A stretch of DNA of 64,000 nt, taken from positions 77,501 through 141,500 of the forward strand of contig JADKIW010000001.1 of the NCBI GenBank assembly GCA_016721115.1, in the 5' to 3' direction. The notes beneath the pieces are model-generated. The model did no database searches. It saw only the letters and a program-made list of their open reading frames with translations, and was not told where the DNA came from. This document shows, piece by piece, positions 17,741 through 26,220 of the stretch (position 1 is the stretch's first letter; every line of letters begins with the position of its first letter). The position numbers were made by a program, and so were the translations under genes. This stretch comes from Candidatus Defluviilinea proxima. GTDB lineage: Bacteria; Chloroflexota; Anaerolineae; Anaerolineales; Villigracilaceae.

Positions 17741-18424
17741 ATGCAAATCCTACATATAGATGAACATATCATCGTTATCAATAAACCTGCTGGCCTTCCT
17801 GTACTCCCCGATGGATGGGAGAAGAACGCACCTTACCTTGTCCAAATGCTTGAGGAAGAATACGAAAAAATATTCATCGTCCATCGCTTGGACAAAGTCA
17901 CCAGCGGCGTGATGGTCTTCGCGCGGACTGCCGAAGCGCATCGTGCGCTCAACATGCAATTCGAGAGTCACGAAGCTGAAAAGGTTTATCACGCCATTAT
18001 GGAAGGTGAGCCGAAATGGAACGAGAAGATCACCAAGTTCCCGTTGCGTGCCAATGTTGGAAAGAAACACCGTACCATGGTGGATACAAAAAACGGAAAA
18101 CCGTCAGAGACAAGATATAAAGTATTGAAACGGTATCAGGATGGAGCGTTGGTGGAGGCGCGGCCGATGACGGGACGAACGCATCAGGTCAGAGTCCATG
18201 CTTACGCGTTGGGGCATCCGCTTTTGGGAGACGTCCTATATGATGCAATGATCACGGACATTATTGCACGGCCCGCACTACACGCGTATTCGTTGAAGAT
18301 CACACATCCTGCAACAAACGAACAACTCACATTCAAAGCTGAACGTCCTGAAGACTTTGTGATCGCATTGGAACGTTTAAGTGTTGGAAACGACAGCCTT
18401 GGTATGGTATCCTTCATTCAATGA
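17741..18424 (+). CDS. RluA-family pseudouridine synthase
   Basis: 227 aa. It has the RluA catalytic motif HRLDKVTSG (Asp near residue 51), the N-terminal INKPAGLPVLPDG, and the C-terminal GRTHQVRVHA and HAYSLKITHP segments. No S4 domain, so it resembles RluA/TruC-type single-domain enzymes. It isomerises uridines in rRNA or tRNA; the target is not predictable. Its stop overlaps the start of the next gene by four bases. Confidence 0.9.
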   Translation: MQILHIDEHIIVINKPAGLPVLPDGWEKNAPYLVQMLEEEYEKIFIVHRLDKVTSGVMVFARTAEAHRALNMQFESHEAEKVYHAIMEGEPKWNEKITKFPLRANVGKKHRTMVDTKNGKPSETRYKVLKRYQDGALVEARPMTGRTHQVRVHAYALGHPLLGDVLYDAMITDIIARPALHAYSLKITHPATNEQLTFKAERPEDFVIALERLSVGNDSLGMVSFIQ

Positions 18425-19251
18425 TTCCCAACCTTCCAAACCTGAGAATCCTTCCCATTGAGTCTTTGATCCTGCACGAAGACCATGATGCGCAACGGAC
18501 ACTCCCTTTGGTGGAGAAGTTGCGTGCGCACGGCATCATGCGTAACCCGCCAGTGGTAATGCCACTCGGTGATGGCACAGACCGATACATGGTGCTTGAT
18601 GGCGCGAACCGTGTTACATCTTTGCAGGCGTTGGAGTTCCCACACACAGTGGCGCAGGTTGTGGAAGTGAACAATCCGCAAGTCAATCTGCGGACATGGA
18701 ACCATGTGGTCTGGGGCATGAGCGCCAAATCGTTGATGGCATCGCTTCGCAAAGTGAAGGGCACCGAACTTGTCAAAGTGAACACACGCAAATCATTGGA
18801 CGCACCCAAGTATGTGCCCATGCAAGTGCGCTTCCCCGATGGCAATTTCTATATTTTGAAAGAAGACCCCAGCGACCTCCCCACTCACATCGAAACCATG
18901 CACCATGTGGTGAACACATACAAAACGCGCGCCTCGCTCGACCGCACCAGCCAAACCCTGATCGACTCGTTCAAAACGATCTATCCCGATCTCACTGCGT
19001 TATTCATCTTTCCGAACTTCAAGATCAAGACCGTACTCAAACTGGCAGGGCAAAACGTTGTTCTACCAACAGGCATCACACGCTTTACAGTCTCACCGCG
19101 TGCCCTACACTTGAACTATCCCTTGCATGAACTTTCGAGCGCCAAACCGTTGGATTACAAACAAACCTACCTCGAACATTGGATCGAAGAGCGCGTAAAG
19201 AAAAAGGGTGTACGGTTATATTCAGAGGCGACATTTTTGTTTGACGAGTAA
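18421..19251 (+). CDS. ParB/sulfiredoxin-fold domain protein
   Basis: 276 aa beginning inside the stop of the RluA gene (ATGA overlap), so translation is probably coupled. The N-terminal half is ParB/Srx-like: IESLILHEDHD near residue 15, LVEKLRAHGIMRNPPVV, and DGANRVTSLQAL (about 60-71), a variant of the DGHHR phosphate-binding motif. The C-terminal half (about 90-276) is not a DNA-binding helix-turn-helix and recalls SbnI/SerK-type free-serine kinases that use this fold. Catalytic role unproven. Not a chromosome-partition ParB. Confidence 0.7.
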   Translation: MIPNLPNLRILPIESLILHEDHDAQRTLPLVEKLRAHGIMRNPPVVMPLGDGTDRYMVLDGANRVTSLQALEFPHTVAQVVEVNNPQVNLRTWNHVVWGMSAKSLMASLRKVKGTELVKVNTRKSLDAPKYVPMQVRFPDGNFYILKEDPSDLPTHIETMHHVVNTYKTRASLDRTSQTLIDSFKTIYPDLTALFIFPNFKIKTVLKLAGQNVVLPTGITRFTVSPRALHLNYPLHELSSAKPLDYKQTYLEHWIEERVKKKGVRLYSEATFLFDE

Positions 19252-19260
19252 ATCATAAGT

Positions 19261-19360
19261 GCTTCGACTTCGCTCTCTTCCAACGAGAGTTCCGTCCTGA
19301 GCGGAGGGCGGAGCGCAATATGCGAAGCCCGCAGTCGAAGGACGCTCCGCTCAGCACGAG
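19261..19360 (+). repeat. Dispersed repeat, CTGAGCGGAG/GTCGAAG family
   Basis: CTTCGAC (19262-19268) pairs with GTCGAAG (19334-19340), and CTGAGCGGAG (19297-19306) with CTCCGCTCAG (19345-19354). Shares its core words with 14493-14585 and 21661-21704. It ends 9 nt before the next start codon and supplies its weak purine-rich leader. Confidence 0.75.
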
Positions 19361-19368
19361 AGAAAATT

Positions 19369-19746
19369 ATGACAATGGATTTCTTTTTTCCCGAAGACAA
19401 TTTAAATCGCATGACTCCCGAAGAGACGCGCATCACATCGCTCAAGGCCGAGCCTTATCCCGATGGTCGCCGCCTGCACGTCAACATCGAGATGACGCCA
19501 TTCCAAATCCGCCCGCATCTGGAAGTCATCCTCAACAATGGGAACGGCGATGAAATTCAAACCACCAGCATCGTCGAGCCGCTTACGTGGAAGATCGAAT
19601 TCACCATGCACATTCGGGGCGAATTGATCAATCCTTATACCTTGTCGGCCACATTGTTTTACCCCGATGGACCTTCCACCGAATTACAATCATTTACATT
19701 TGATGTAACTCCGCCTCAAACTGACCCTGAAACTGATTCCGCTTAA
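19369..19746 (+). CDS. Conserved-looking small beta-rich protein, unknown
   Basis: 125 aa, acidic and proline-rich at the C-terminus, predicted mostly beta strands (alternating hydrophobics in RRLHVNIEMTPFQI and TWKIEFTMHI). No signal peptide or membrane helix. Its stop is followed directly by the next gene, so it is likely in an operon with the WD40-like lipoprotein and the M23 peptidase. No family recognised. Confidence 0.65.
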   Translation: MTMDFFFPEDNLNRMTPEETRITSLKAEPYPDGRRLHVNIEMTPFQIRPHLEVILNNGNGDEIQTTSIVEPLTWKIEFTMHIRGELINPYTLSATLFYPDGPSTELQSFTFDVTPPQTDPETDSA

Positions 19747-19758
19747 TTGACATACTCC

Positions 19759-21642
19759 ATGCCTAAAACTTTTACCCGCCTCTCCATCTTCGTATTCCTG
19801 ATCGTTGTCGTCACCCTTGCGGCTTGCTCACAGACGATTGTCACTGAAACATCAACTTCCGCTCCCGCCGGAGTGACACAAGTTGACACTGCTGAAGCCC
19901 CTGTGATCGATGTAGCCACAGCGACAGAAGAGTTCATCCCTGTTGTGCCCAAGAATGCAACAGAGACCATTCTCATCTCCATGGAAGAGGACGGTTACGC
20001 ACATCTTTTCCTGTACAAGCCCAGTGACGGTTCGCTGACACGTCTCACCAACGGCGATTGGAGCGATATCACACCATCTCCCAGCCCGGATGGAAAGAAG
20101 ATCGGCTTTGCTTCAAACCGCTTTGGATTTTGGGATCTCTTCCTCATGGATCTCTCCAACGGCGAAGTGACCCAACTCACAGATACACCCGAATATGAAG
20201 GGACTCCCACCTGGTCACCCGATGGATCGTTCGTTGCCTATGAAGCCTATCGCGATGACAACCTTGAGATCGTGGTCGGCCCTGCCGATGAACCGACAAA
20301 GAATGCCATCCGTCTTACATCGTCTCCCACTGCCGATTACTCCCCCACTTGGGCACCCGGTGGACGTCAAATTGCATTCATCTCCAATGGTGATGTCATG
20401 TTGGCAGACCTCGACCGCACAGAAGATGCTCGCTTCCAAAACTTGAGCAATACGCCGCTCGCTGTTGAATCACATCCTATTTGGTCACCAGATGGATTGA
20501 AACTCGCATGGGCAACTACCTCGCAAAACGTCGGCCGAAGCGGAATTTATATCTGGGACGCAACTCGTCAACTCCCCGCGCAATGGATCGGTGACGGCGA
20601 CCTGCCCGCATGGAACGCTTTCGGCGATCAGATCATCACCACGGTCGTTGGCCCGAACTTGAATTACATCACTACCTACTCCATCGACGGAACCACTCTC
20701 CAACCATTAACTCCATTTCCCCATCAAGTGAATGCATTGGTATGGGCAAACCTTGTCATGGCCGAACCATCATCCGTAAAGATCTTCGAGCAAGCCGCAC
20801 AATTTACACCGGCTCCGCTTTGGGCAATGAACGGCTTACCGGTCGGTGAGGGAATTGCCCGCAGATGGGCCGTTGTGGATTTAAACGATGTTCAAGCACC
20901 TTACCCACAACTGAGCGACCTTGCAGATGAGGCCTTCAATGCCTTACGGCAACGCATCCTTACTGCGGCAGGTTGGGACGCCCTTGCCAGCCTTGAGAAT
21001 GCCTTCGTACCACTTACCTCAGACCTCGACCCCGGCTTCGGCGAAGATTGGCTCTACACAGGTCGCGCCTTTGCCATCAATTCACTTATGACCAACGCCG
21101 GTTGGATGGTTGCCGTACGCGAAGACTTTGGTGAACAAACCTATTGGCGTTTATACGTCCGTACACAAATACAGGATGGCTCAATCGGTATCCCTTTGCA
21201 CAATGTGCCTTGGGATTTACGTTCACGTTACAACCTTGATCCACAAGTCTATGAACAAGGCGGCACATACAGTGAAGTGCCCTCTGGCTATTGGGTGGAT
21301 GTGACATCGCTCGCTTCACAATATGGATGGCAACGTCTTCCCGCATTGTCAAACTGGCGCACCTTTTATCGTGGCGCTCGCTTCACTGAGTTTGCACTCA
21401 CAGATAACATCGACTGGTACACAGCCATGCTTCAACTGTACCCACCGGAAGTACTCGTAACGCCCACGCGTTTATTGCCGCCTACCCTGACGCCCACCAG
21501 AACGCCCACAAACACACCTACACCAACCAACACGCGTACACCACGTCCAACGCCCACACGGTACACTGCCACGCCTAGCAAAACACCTACACCATCCAAC
21601 ACACCAACACCTTCTGCCACACCGCCTACGGTTATTCCATGA
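19759..21642 (+). CDS. WD40-like (TolB/PD40) lipoprotein
   Basis: 627 aa from ATG 19759 (a TTG at 19747 is possible). Lipobox LAAC near residue 22. A PD40/TolB-type beta-propeller follows, with repeated S-P-D-G-x-x-[IL]-x-[FY] blocks (SPSPDGKKIGFAS, TWSPDGSFVAY, TWAPGGRQIAFIS, IWSPDGLKLAW; about 110-265). A large C-terminal region resembles an uncharacterised enzyme-like fold, and a Thr/Pro-rich tail (about 575-627) is probably wall-spanning. Extracellular and membrane-anchored. It overlaps the M23 gene by four bases, suggesting a wall-related unit. Confidence 0.85.
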   Translation: MPKTFTRLSIFVFLIVVVTLAACSQTIVTETSTSAPAGVTQVDTAEAPVIDVATATEEFIPVVPKNATETILISMEEDGYAHLFLYKPSDGSLTRLTNGDWSDITPSPSPDGKKIGFASNRFGFWDLFLMDLSNGEVTQLTDTPEYEGTPTWSPDGSFVAYEAYRDDNLEIVVGPADEPTKNAIRLTSSPTADYSPTWAPGGRQIAFISNGDVMLADLDRTEDARFQNLSNTPLAVESHPIWSPDGLKLAWATTSQNVGRSGIYIWDATRQLPAQWIGDGDLPAWNAFGDQIITTVVGPNLNYITTYSIDGTTLQPLTPFPHQVNALVWANLVMAEPSSVKIFEQAAQFTPAPLWAMNGLPVGEGIARRWAVVDLNDVQAPYPQLSDLADEAFNALRQRILTAAGWDALASLENAFVPLTSDLDPGFGEDWLYTGRAFAINSLMTNAGWMVAVREDFGEQTYWRLYVRTQIQDGSIGIPLHNVPWDLRSRYNLDPQVYEQGGTYSEVPSGYWVDVTSLASQYGWQRLPALSNWRTFYRGARFTEFALTDNIDWYTAMLQLYPPEVLVTPTRLLPPTLTPTRTPTNTPTPTNTRTPRPTPTRYTATPSKTPTPSNTPTPSATPPTVIP

Positions 21643-22772
21643 TGAAGATGATTTTCCGCGCTGAGCGGAGCGAGACCATGTACTTTGGTCGAGCGAAGTC
21701 GAAGCGAAGCAGCCTAATTGCTCTCCTATTAATCTTCCTCGTCTCCTGCACATCAGCAGGTCAAACAGGACCAACTCCAACGGCGGTCATTGCCGGAGAA
21801 ATAGCGACCCAGCTACCAGTTGAGTCTGAACCGACACCACGCCCGACGATAGCCCCGTTCCGGTTCTTCCTCCCCACTCCGGGCGCTGAACCCGTTTCGG
21901 GATGGCGTCCGCCTCTTTACCCGGTGCCGTGGGCTGTTTCTCCCTACGATCACTTTTACTTCACCCGCCCCATCGCCGCGGACAATGTCAACTGGCCTCT
22001 TGCAGAATATCGCTATGGCGGCGTTTTCTTTGCACCTAACATCGTACACACCGGTGTGGACATTGACGCAAGCGAAGGGACACCCATCCTTGCGGCTGGG
22101 CCAGGCACGGTGGTCTCTGCGGGTTGGGGATTGTATTCAGGCGCTGAAGACAACACGAACGATCCATATGGACAAGCCGTCGTGCTCAAACATGACTTTG
22201 GCTATAAGGGACAGGCGCTCTATACGATCTATGCTCATATGAGTGAGATCGTTGCATTGGCGGGACAACACGTGGAGCCCGGCGATGTGCTTGGGCTGGT
22301 CGGCGCTACAGGCGCAACAACAGGACCACATTTGCATTTTGAAGTGCGCATGGGCGCGAACACATTTTACAAAACCTACAACCCTGAGCTATGGACTTCT
22401 CCCCCGCAAGGCTGGGGCGTATTGGTCGGCCGCATCACAGATGAAGATAAAGAACTCTTGAACTACTATCCCATGGAAGTCCGCCCGGAACCTTCTGGTG
22501 TGCCGTTACGCAAAGCACTCACATATGCACAGGGCGCCGTCAATTCAGATCCATACTATCAAGAGAATCTGGTACTCAGCGATCTGCCAGCGGGTATCTA
22601 CAAACTCACTATCGAGTACAAGGACGACAATTATCAAACCTGGGTGGAAATTTTCCCAGGCGAGGTGACGTACTTCAAGTTCACAGATGAAAATAAGTTT
22701 GAAGTTGTCCCACCGCCCACACCCAAGCCGGACTTTCTACCAACAGCGACGAAGACACCAAAGCCCAAATAG
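21639..22772 (+). CDS. M23-family metallopeptidase lipoprotein
   Basis: The peptidase domain carries the LytM zinc motifs HTGVDID (H-x(3)-D, near residue 137) and HLHFE near residue 231, so it should cleave peptidoglycan cross-bridges or related peptides. A lipobox FLVSC follows a hydrophobic core (about 29-41). The gene starts with ATGA overlapping the upstream stop, and its first 24 residues come from the dispersed CTGAGCGGAG/GTCGAAG repeat, giving a long basic n-region; M14 (21678) is an alternative start. The C-terminal domain (about 300-360) is beta-rich and ends with a Thr/Lys/Pro tail. Confidence 0.88.
   Translation: MMKMIFRAERSETMYFGRAKSKRSSLIALLLIFLVSCTSAGQTGPTPTAVIAGEIATQLPVESEPTPRPTIAPFRFFLPTPGAEPVSGWRPPLYPVPWAVSPYDHFYFTRPIAADNVNWPLAEYRYGGVFFAPNIVHTGVDIDASEGTPILAAGPGTVVSAGWGLYSGAEDNTNDPYGQAVVLKHDFGYKGQALYTIYAHMSEIVALAGQHVEPGDVLGLVGATGATTGPHLHFEVRMGANTFYKTYNPELWTSPPQGWGVLVGRITDEDKELLNYYPMEVRPEPSGVPLRKALTYAQGAVNSDPYYQENLVLSDLPAGIYKLTIEYKDDNYQTWVEIFPGEVTYFKFTDENKFEVVPPPTPKPDFLPTATKTPKPK
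21661..21704 (+). repeat. Coding copy of the CTGAGCGGAG/GTCGAAG repeat
   Basis: CTGAGCGGAG at 21661-21670 and GTCGAAG at 21698-21704, in the same order as the intergenic copies at 14493 and 19261, lying inside the start of the M23 gene and encoding its signal-peptide n-region. Confidence 0.75.
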
Positions 22773-22843
22773 CAACGAGTCTATAAGGTGGATGAGGGAT
22801 GAATCAATAAAAAATCGGCATTGGGGACCAGACACCCGAAGCC

Positions 22844-22871
22844 TTGACGAACAGAACATCTGTGCTATACT
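22844..22871 (+). promoter_or_regulatory. recA promoter with possible LexA box
   Basis: TTGACG (22844-22849), 16-bp spacer and TATACT (22866-22871) form a good sigma-70-type promoter 50 bp before the recA ATG. GAACATCTGTGC (22854-22865) in the spacer matches the Gram-positive SOS box GAAC-N4-GTTC except for one base. Promoter fairly sure; LexA site tentative. Confidence 0.6.
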
Positions 22872-22920
22872 CTCGGCAACACACAAATCCGACCCTTACA
22901 CTAGTATTTGGAGAAAACAC

Positions 22921-24036
22921 ATGGCCCCTCGAAAATCAAAAGCATCCGCCGCATCGGAAGAAAAAATTTCATCCAGCGATAATGGCGCAAAGCGCGCTGT
23001 TCTCGATAAAGCCGTCGGCGATATCCTCAAACGTTATGGTGATGGCTCCATCATGCGCCTTGGCGAAGCCAAACACATGGAAACCGAAGCCTACCCGACC
23101 GGTTCGTTATCGCTCGATATCGCGCTCGGCATCGGCGGCATCCCACGTGGACGTATCACCGAAATCTACGGACCTGAATCATCGGGTAAAACCACACTCT
23201 GTCAACACATTGTGGCAGAAGCACAGAAAATGGGCGGGGTTGCCGCATTCATCGATATGGAACATGCCCTCGACCCGGTCTATGCCGCGCGCGTGGGTGT
23301 AGATATTGATAACCTGCTCGTCTCGCAACCTGACACTGGTGAACAAGCGCTTGAGATCGTGGAAACCCTCGTCCGCTCTGGCGGCGTGGATGTTGTCATC
23401 ATCGACTCGGTCGCCGCACTCGTTCCCCGTTCTGAAATCGAAGGCGATATGGGCGATGCTACCATGGGTGTGCAAGCTAGACTCATGTCACAGGCCCTGC
23501 GCAAGTTGAGCGGCGCCATCAACCAGACCAAGACCGCCGTCATCTTCACCAACCAACTTCGCTCAAAGATCGGCGTCATGTTCGGCAATCCCGAAACCAC
23601 CACAGGCGGTAACGCTCTCAAATTCTATGCATCCGTCCGCCTCGACGTACGGCGCATCCAAGCCATCAAGATGGGCGAGGAAGTGATCGGCAACCGTACC
23701 CGCGTCAAAGTGGTCAAGAACAAAGTGGCCCCTCCTTTCCGCACAGCCGAGTTCGACATCATGTTCAACGAAGGCATCTCAAAGGCTGGGGATACCCTCG
23801 ATCTAGCGACCAAGTTTGAGGTCGTCCAGAAGCGCGGCGCCTTCTTCTCCTATGGCGATATCCGCCTCGGGCAAGGACGCGAGAACGCCAAAGATTACCT
23901 GCGTCAGAATGTTGATCTGGCGAACGAGATCGAAGGTGTCATTCGCCAAAAAGCTCTCAGTGGCGAGATCGCCCTCCCGCTCGACATTGGCGGAGGCGAA
24001 GCCGCAGACGCCGGTGGAACAGAAGAAGAAGCATAA
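22921..24036 (+). CDS. recA: Recombinase RecA
   Basis: 371-aa RecA: Walker A GPESSGKTT (near 84), the VIIDSVAALVP Walker B region, loop L1/L2 segments (MRSK-type QLRSKIGVMFGNPETTTGG) and an acidic C-terminus. Performs strand exchange in homologous recombination and triggers LexA self-cleavage. ATG 22921 is chosen; an upstream in-frame extension to 22687 overlaps the preceding gene and the promoter. Monocistronic: promoter upstream, terminator downstream. No recX follows. Confidence 0.97.
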   Translation: MAPRKSKASAASEEKISSSDNGAKRAVLDKAVGDILKRYGDGSIMRLGEAKHMETEAYPTGSLSLDIALGIGGIPRGRITEIYGPESSGKTTLCQHIVAEAQKMGGVAAFIDMEHALDPVYAARVGVDIDNLLVSQPDTGEQALEIVETLVRSGGVDVVIIDSVAALVPRSEIEGDMGDATMGVQARLMSQALRKLSGAINQTKTAVIFTNQLRSKIGVMFGNPETTTGGNALKFYASVRLDVRRIQAIKMGEEVIGNRTRVKVVKNKVAPPFRTAEFDIMFNEGISKAGDTLDLATKFEVVQKRGAFFSYGDIRLGQGRENAKDYLRQNVDLANEIEGVIRQKALSGEIALPLDIGGGEAADAGGTEEEA

Positions 24037-24042
24037 ACCCGT

Positions 24043-24075
24043 ATGGGCGACTCGAAAACGGGTCGCCCATTTTTA
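24043..24075 (+). terminator. recA terminator
   Basis: ATGGGCGAC (24043-24051) / GTCGCCCAT (24062-24070) followed by a T run. Confidence 0.85.
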
Positions 24076-24077
24076 TT

Positions 24078-24641
24078 ATGATGACAAAAACCCGCCTCCT
24101 CCTTAACGCAAACCTGCTCCTGTTTCTATTGGCATTCGCCATCATCCCGGCCTGTGCCCCCGCCCCATCACCAACACCCTTTGTGCCACCCACCAATCAG
24201 GCACCGCTCATAGAACCAACTCTCATCATCGCCCCCACACAGGAAGTGGTTCAAGTGCAGGTCATTCCCCTGCCCACCGTCATCCCCACCATTGACCAGT
24301 CCAACTGTGTCAACAACCTTGCCTTCATCGAAGACATCACCATCCCCGACAACTCGTTCACGCCTTTCGGCTCAGCCATAGACAAACAATGGCGCGTCGA
24401 AAACAATGGCACCTGCAATTGGAACGCGGAGTATCGTCTGCGCCACATCGGCGGAGCTGTGCTGGGCGCTACAGAAGAAATCGCTCTCTTCCCGGCCAAA
24501 TCTGGTACGCAAGCTGTTATTCAGATCAAATTCACAGCCCCATTTGAAGAGGGAGTCTACGAGTCCGCTTGGCAAGCTTTTGACCCAAACGGTTTTCCCT
24601 TCGGTGATCCGATCTATATGAGAGTTGTAGCAACCCCATAG
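24078..24641 (+). CDS. Lipoprotein with NBR1-like Ig domain
   Basis: 187 aa. Signal peptide with lipobox IPAC, then a Pro/Thr linker. The domain (about 75-185) matches the NBR1 Ig-like family common in Chloroflexota: FIEDITIPDNS, the KQWRVENNGTCNW core, a middle FPAKSGTQ and the terminal GDPIYMRV strand. Such domains mediate extracellular binding. No enzyme motif. Starts right after the recA terminator with two possible ATGs (24078 or 24081). Confidence 0.85.
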   Translation: MMTKTRLLLNANLLLFLLAFAIIPACAPAPSPTPFVPPTNQAPLIEPTLIIAPTQEVVQVQVIPLPTVIPTIDQSNCVNNLAFIEDITIPDNSFTPFGSAIDKQWRVENNGTCNWNAEYRLRHIGGAVLGATEEIALFPAKSGTQAVIQIKFTAPFEEGVYESAWQAFDPNGFPFGDPIYMRVVATP

Positions 24642-24652
24642 AGGAGTTTCAC

Positions 24653-25090
24653 ATGGACAAAATCATTCATCTTTCACTCAAATTGAACTGTACCCATCAA
24701 CATGCATTTAAGTTATTTACAAACAACAAATTGCTCGAATCATGGTTAACCCAGGTCGCTGATGTCGACCCCATAGTTGGCGGGAAATATGAATTATTCT
24801 GGGAACCAGACGATCACGAAAACAACAGTACGCTTGGATGCAAAGTAACCGCAATTGAGAAGGATCAACTCATTGCTTTTGAATGGCGAAGCCCAAAGCA
24901 ATATAAACACTTTGCAAATAATGCAGATCCACTTACCCATGTCGTTGTCTCATTTCATTCTGAAGGTGAATGGACAAACATTCATCTTGTGCACTCTGGC
25001 TGGCGCAATACCCCCGAATGGGAGGAGGCACGCCAATGGCAGGAACGCGCCTGGAGCATCGCAATTGATGAATTAAAAAAGATGGTCTGA
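24653..25090 (+). CDS. SRPBCC/AHSA1-like protein
   Basis: 145 aa. An AHSA1-type START fold: N-terminal strand, an LLESWLT helix motif, GGKYELFW strand, a LIAFEWR segment and a long C-terminal helix (ARQWQERAWSIAIDELKKMV). Likely binds a hydrophobic ligand or acts as a cyclase-like protein; substrate unknown. GAGGAG precedes the ATG. First gene of a likely three-gene operon. Confidence 0.82.
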   Translation: MDKIIHLSLKLNCTHQHAFKLFTNNKLLESWLTQVADVDPIVGGKYELFWEPDDHENNSTLGCKVTAIEKDQLIAFEWRSPKQYKHFANNADPLTHVVVSFHSEGEWTNIHLVHSGWRNTPEWEEARQWQERAWSIAIDELKKMV

Positions 25091-25100
25091 GAGGTGAATA

Positions 25101-25458
25101 ATGTCGCAAAAAAACGACTTCCCTTTGATCTTTGAGAACTTGAGAAAAGTACTCAAGCCTTTTGAAAAGAACCTGTTTCTAAAAACTGATACATTATCTC
25201 GATGGTCCATACAGCGAAAAATGGAAGAAACAACTTTTCTTCGGCTCGGTACAGGTCAAAAAGAATTATGTTTCGTTTTATCTTATGCCTGTTTATATGT
25301 ACCCCGCCCTACTCAAAGATACAACCCCTGAGCTCAAGAAACACATGCAAGGAAAGTCCTGTTTCAATTTTAAAAAGGTTGAACCTGAACTATTCAAAGA
25401 GCTAAGTGTGCTAACAAAACAAGGATATGAGATTTTTAAAAAGGAGAATCAACAATGA
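25101..25458 (+). pseudogene. DUF1801-like gene broken by a one-base frameshift
   Basis: From ATG 25101 the frame gives about 31 residues in register, then fails. Skipping one T (25194 or 25195, the TT of ACATTATC) restores a continuous frame to TGA 25456-25458. That frame reads TDTYLDGPYSEKWKK, then LFFGSVQVKKNYVSFYLMP and KKHMQGKSCFNFKK, which resemble DUF1801-type proteins. Repaired length would be 118 aa. The repaired stop overlaps the next start as ATGA, as expected for an operon gene, so the second frame is the original one. A recent mutation or a sequencing error. Confidence 0.8.
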
Positions 25459-26117
25459 ATGGTAAAGACTTGACTTTCGATGTAAACGGCCAGCCTGTAA
25501 ACGGGTATCTTGCCCTACCCTCACAAGCAGATGCGCCCGGTGTGTTGGTGCTTCATGCATGGTGGGGATTGAACTCCACGTTCAAGAGTCTATGTGACAG
25601 GCTCGCGGCAGAAGGATTTGTCGCCTTTGCACCAGATTTGAATAGTGGCAGAGTTGCCAAGACCATTGATGAGGCCAAACAGATCATGGAGGAATTGCCG
25701 TTTGAGCGGAAAGTAGCTGTCGCGGCGGCAGCGCCTGATTTTTTGAAAAGCAGGCCTGAGGTCCGCAATGAGGCGTTGAGTGTTATCGGATTCTCCATGG
25801 GCGCAGCATGGTCATTGGTCCTTGCGAGCGAATATCCAAAAGACATCAATAAACTTGTGCTGTTTTACGGAGCTGGAGAAGCAGATTACTCAAAGATGAA
25901 AGTGGACATCCTTGGACATTTTGCAGAACAAGATGAATGGGAAGATGAAAAATATATCAATGCCATGCAAAGTGACATGGAAGCTACAGGGTTGAAACCT
26001 GTCTTTCACAAATATCCAAATACCAGTCACTGGTTCTTTGAAAGTGACCGCCCTGAGTTCAACGCTGAAGCCGCACAACTCGCTTGGTCACGTACCCTTA
26101 CATTTCTAAAGGCATGA
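25455..26117 (+). CDS. Dienelactone hydrolase family protein
   Basis: 220 aa alpha/beta hydrolase of the DLH family: LVLHAWWGLN near residue 33, nucleophile motif GFSMGAAW (Ser in place of the usual Cys) and a late His in the TSHWFF segment. The substrate is an ester or lactone and unknown. Translation is coupled to the preceding gene by ATGA. Ends at a strong terminator. Confidence 0.87.
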   Translation: MNGKDLTFDVNGQPVNGYLALPSQADAPGVLVLHAWWGLNSTFKSLCDRLAAEGFVAFAPDLNSGRVAKTIDEAKQIMEELPFERKVAVAAAAPDFLKSRPEVRNEALSVIGFSMGAAWSLVLASEYPKDINKLVLFYGAGEADYSKMKVDILGHFAEQDEWEDEKYINAMQSDMEATGLKPVFHKYPNTSHWFFESDRPEFNAEAAQLAWSRTLTFLKA

Positions 26118-26164
26118 CGATCGCCCTGTGAAAGGGATAAACAGAAAGAGTTGAAGGTAAGAAA

Positions 26165-26203
26165 AAAATAACTCCCACTGAGTTTTCAGTGGGAGTTATT
26201 TTT
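26165..26203. terminator. Bidirectional terminator
   Basis: AAAATAACTCCCACTGA / TCAGTGGGAGTTATTTT hairpin between the convergent hydrolase and membrane-protein genes. Confidence 0.88.
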
Positions 26204-26220
26204 AGTGTACAGCGTTACGA

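Noticed and set aside
18421..19251. Chromosome-partition ParB
   Set aside because: No helix-turn-helix or parA partner; the ParB-like part has a DGANR variant and a different C-terminal half.
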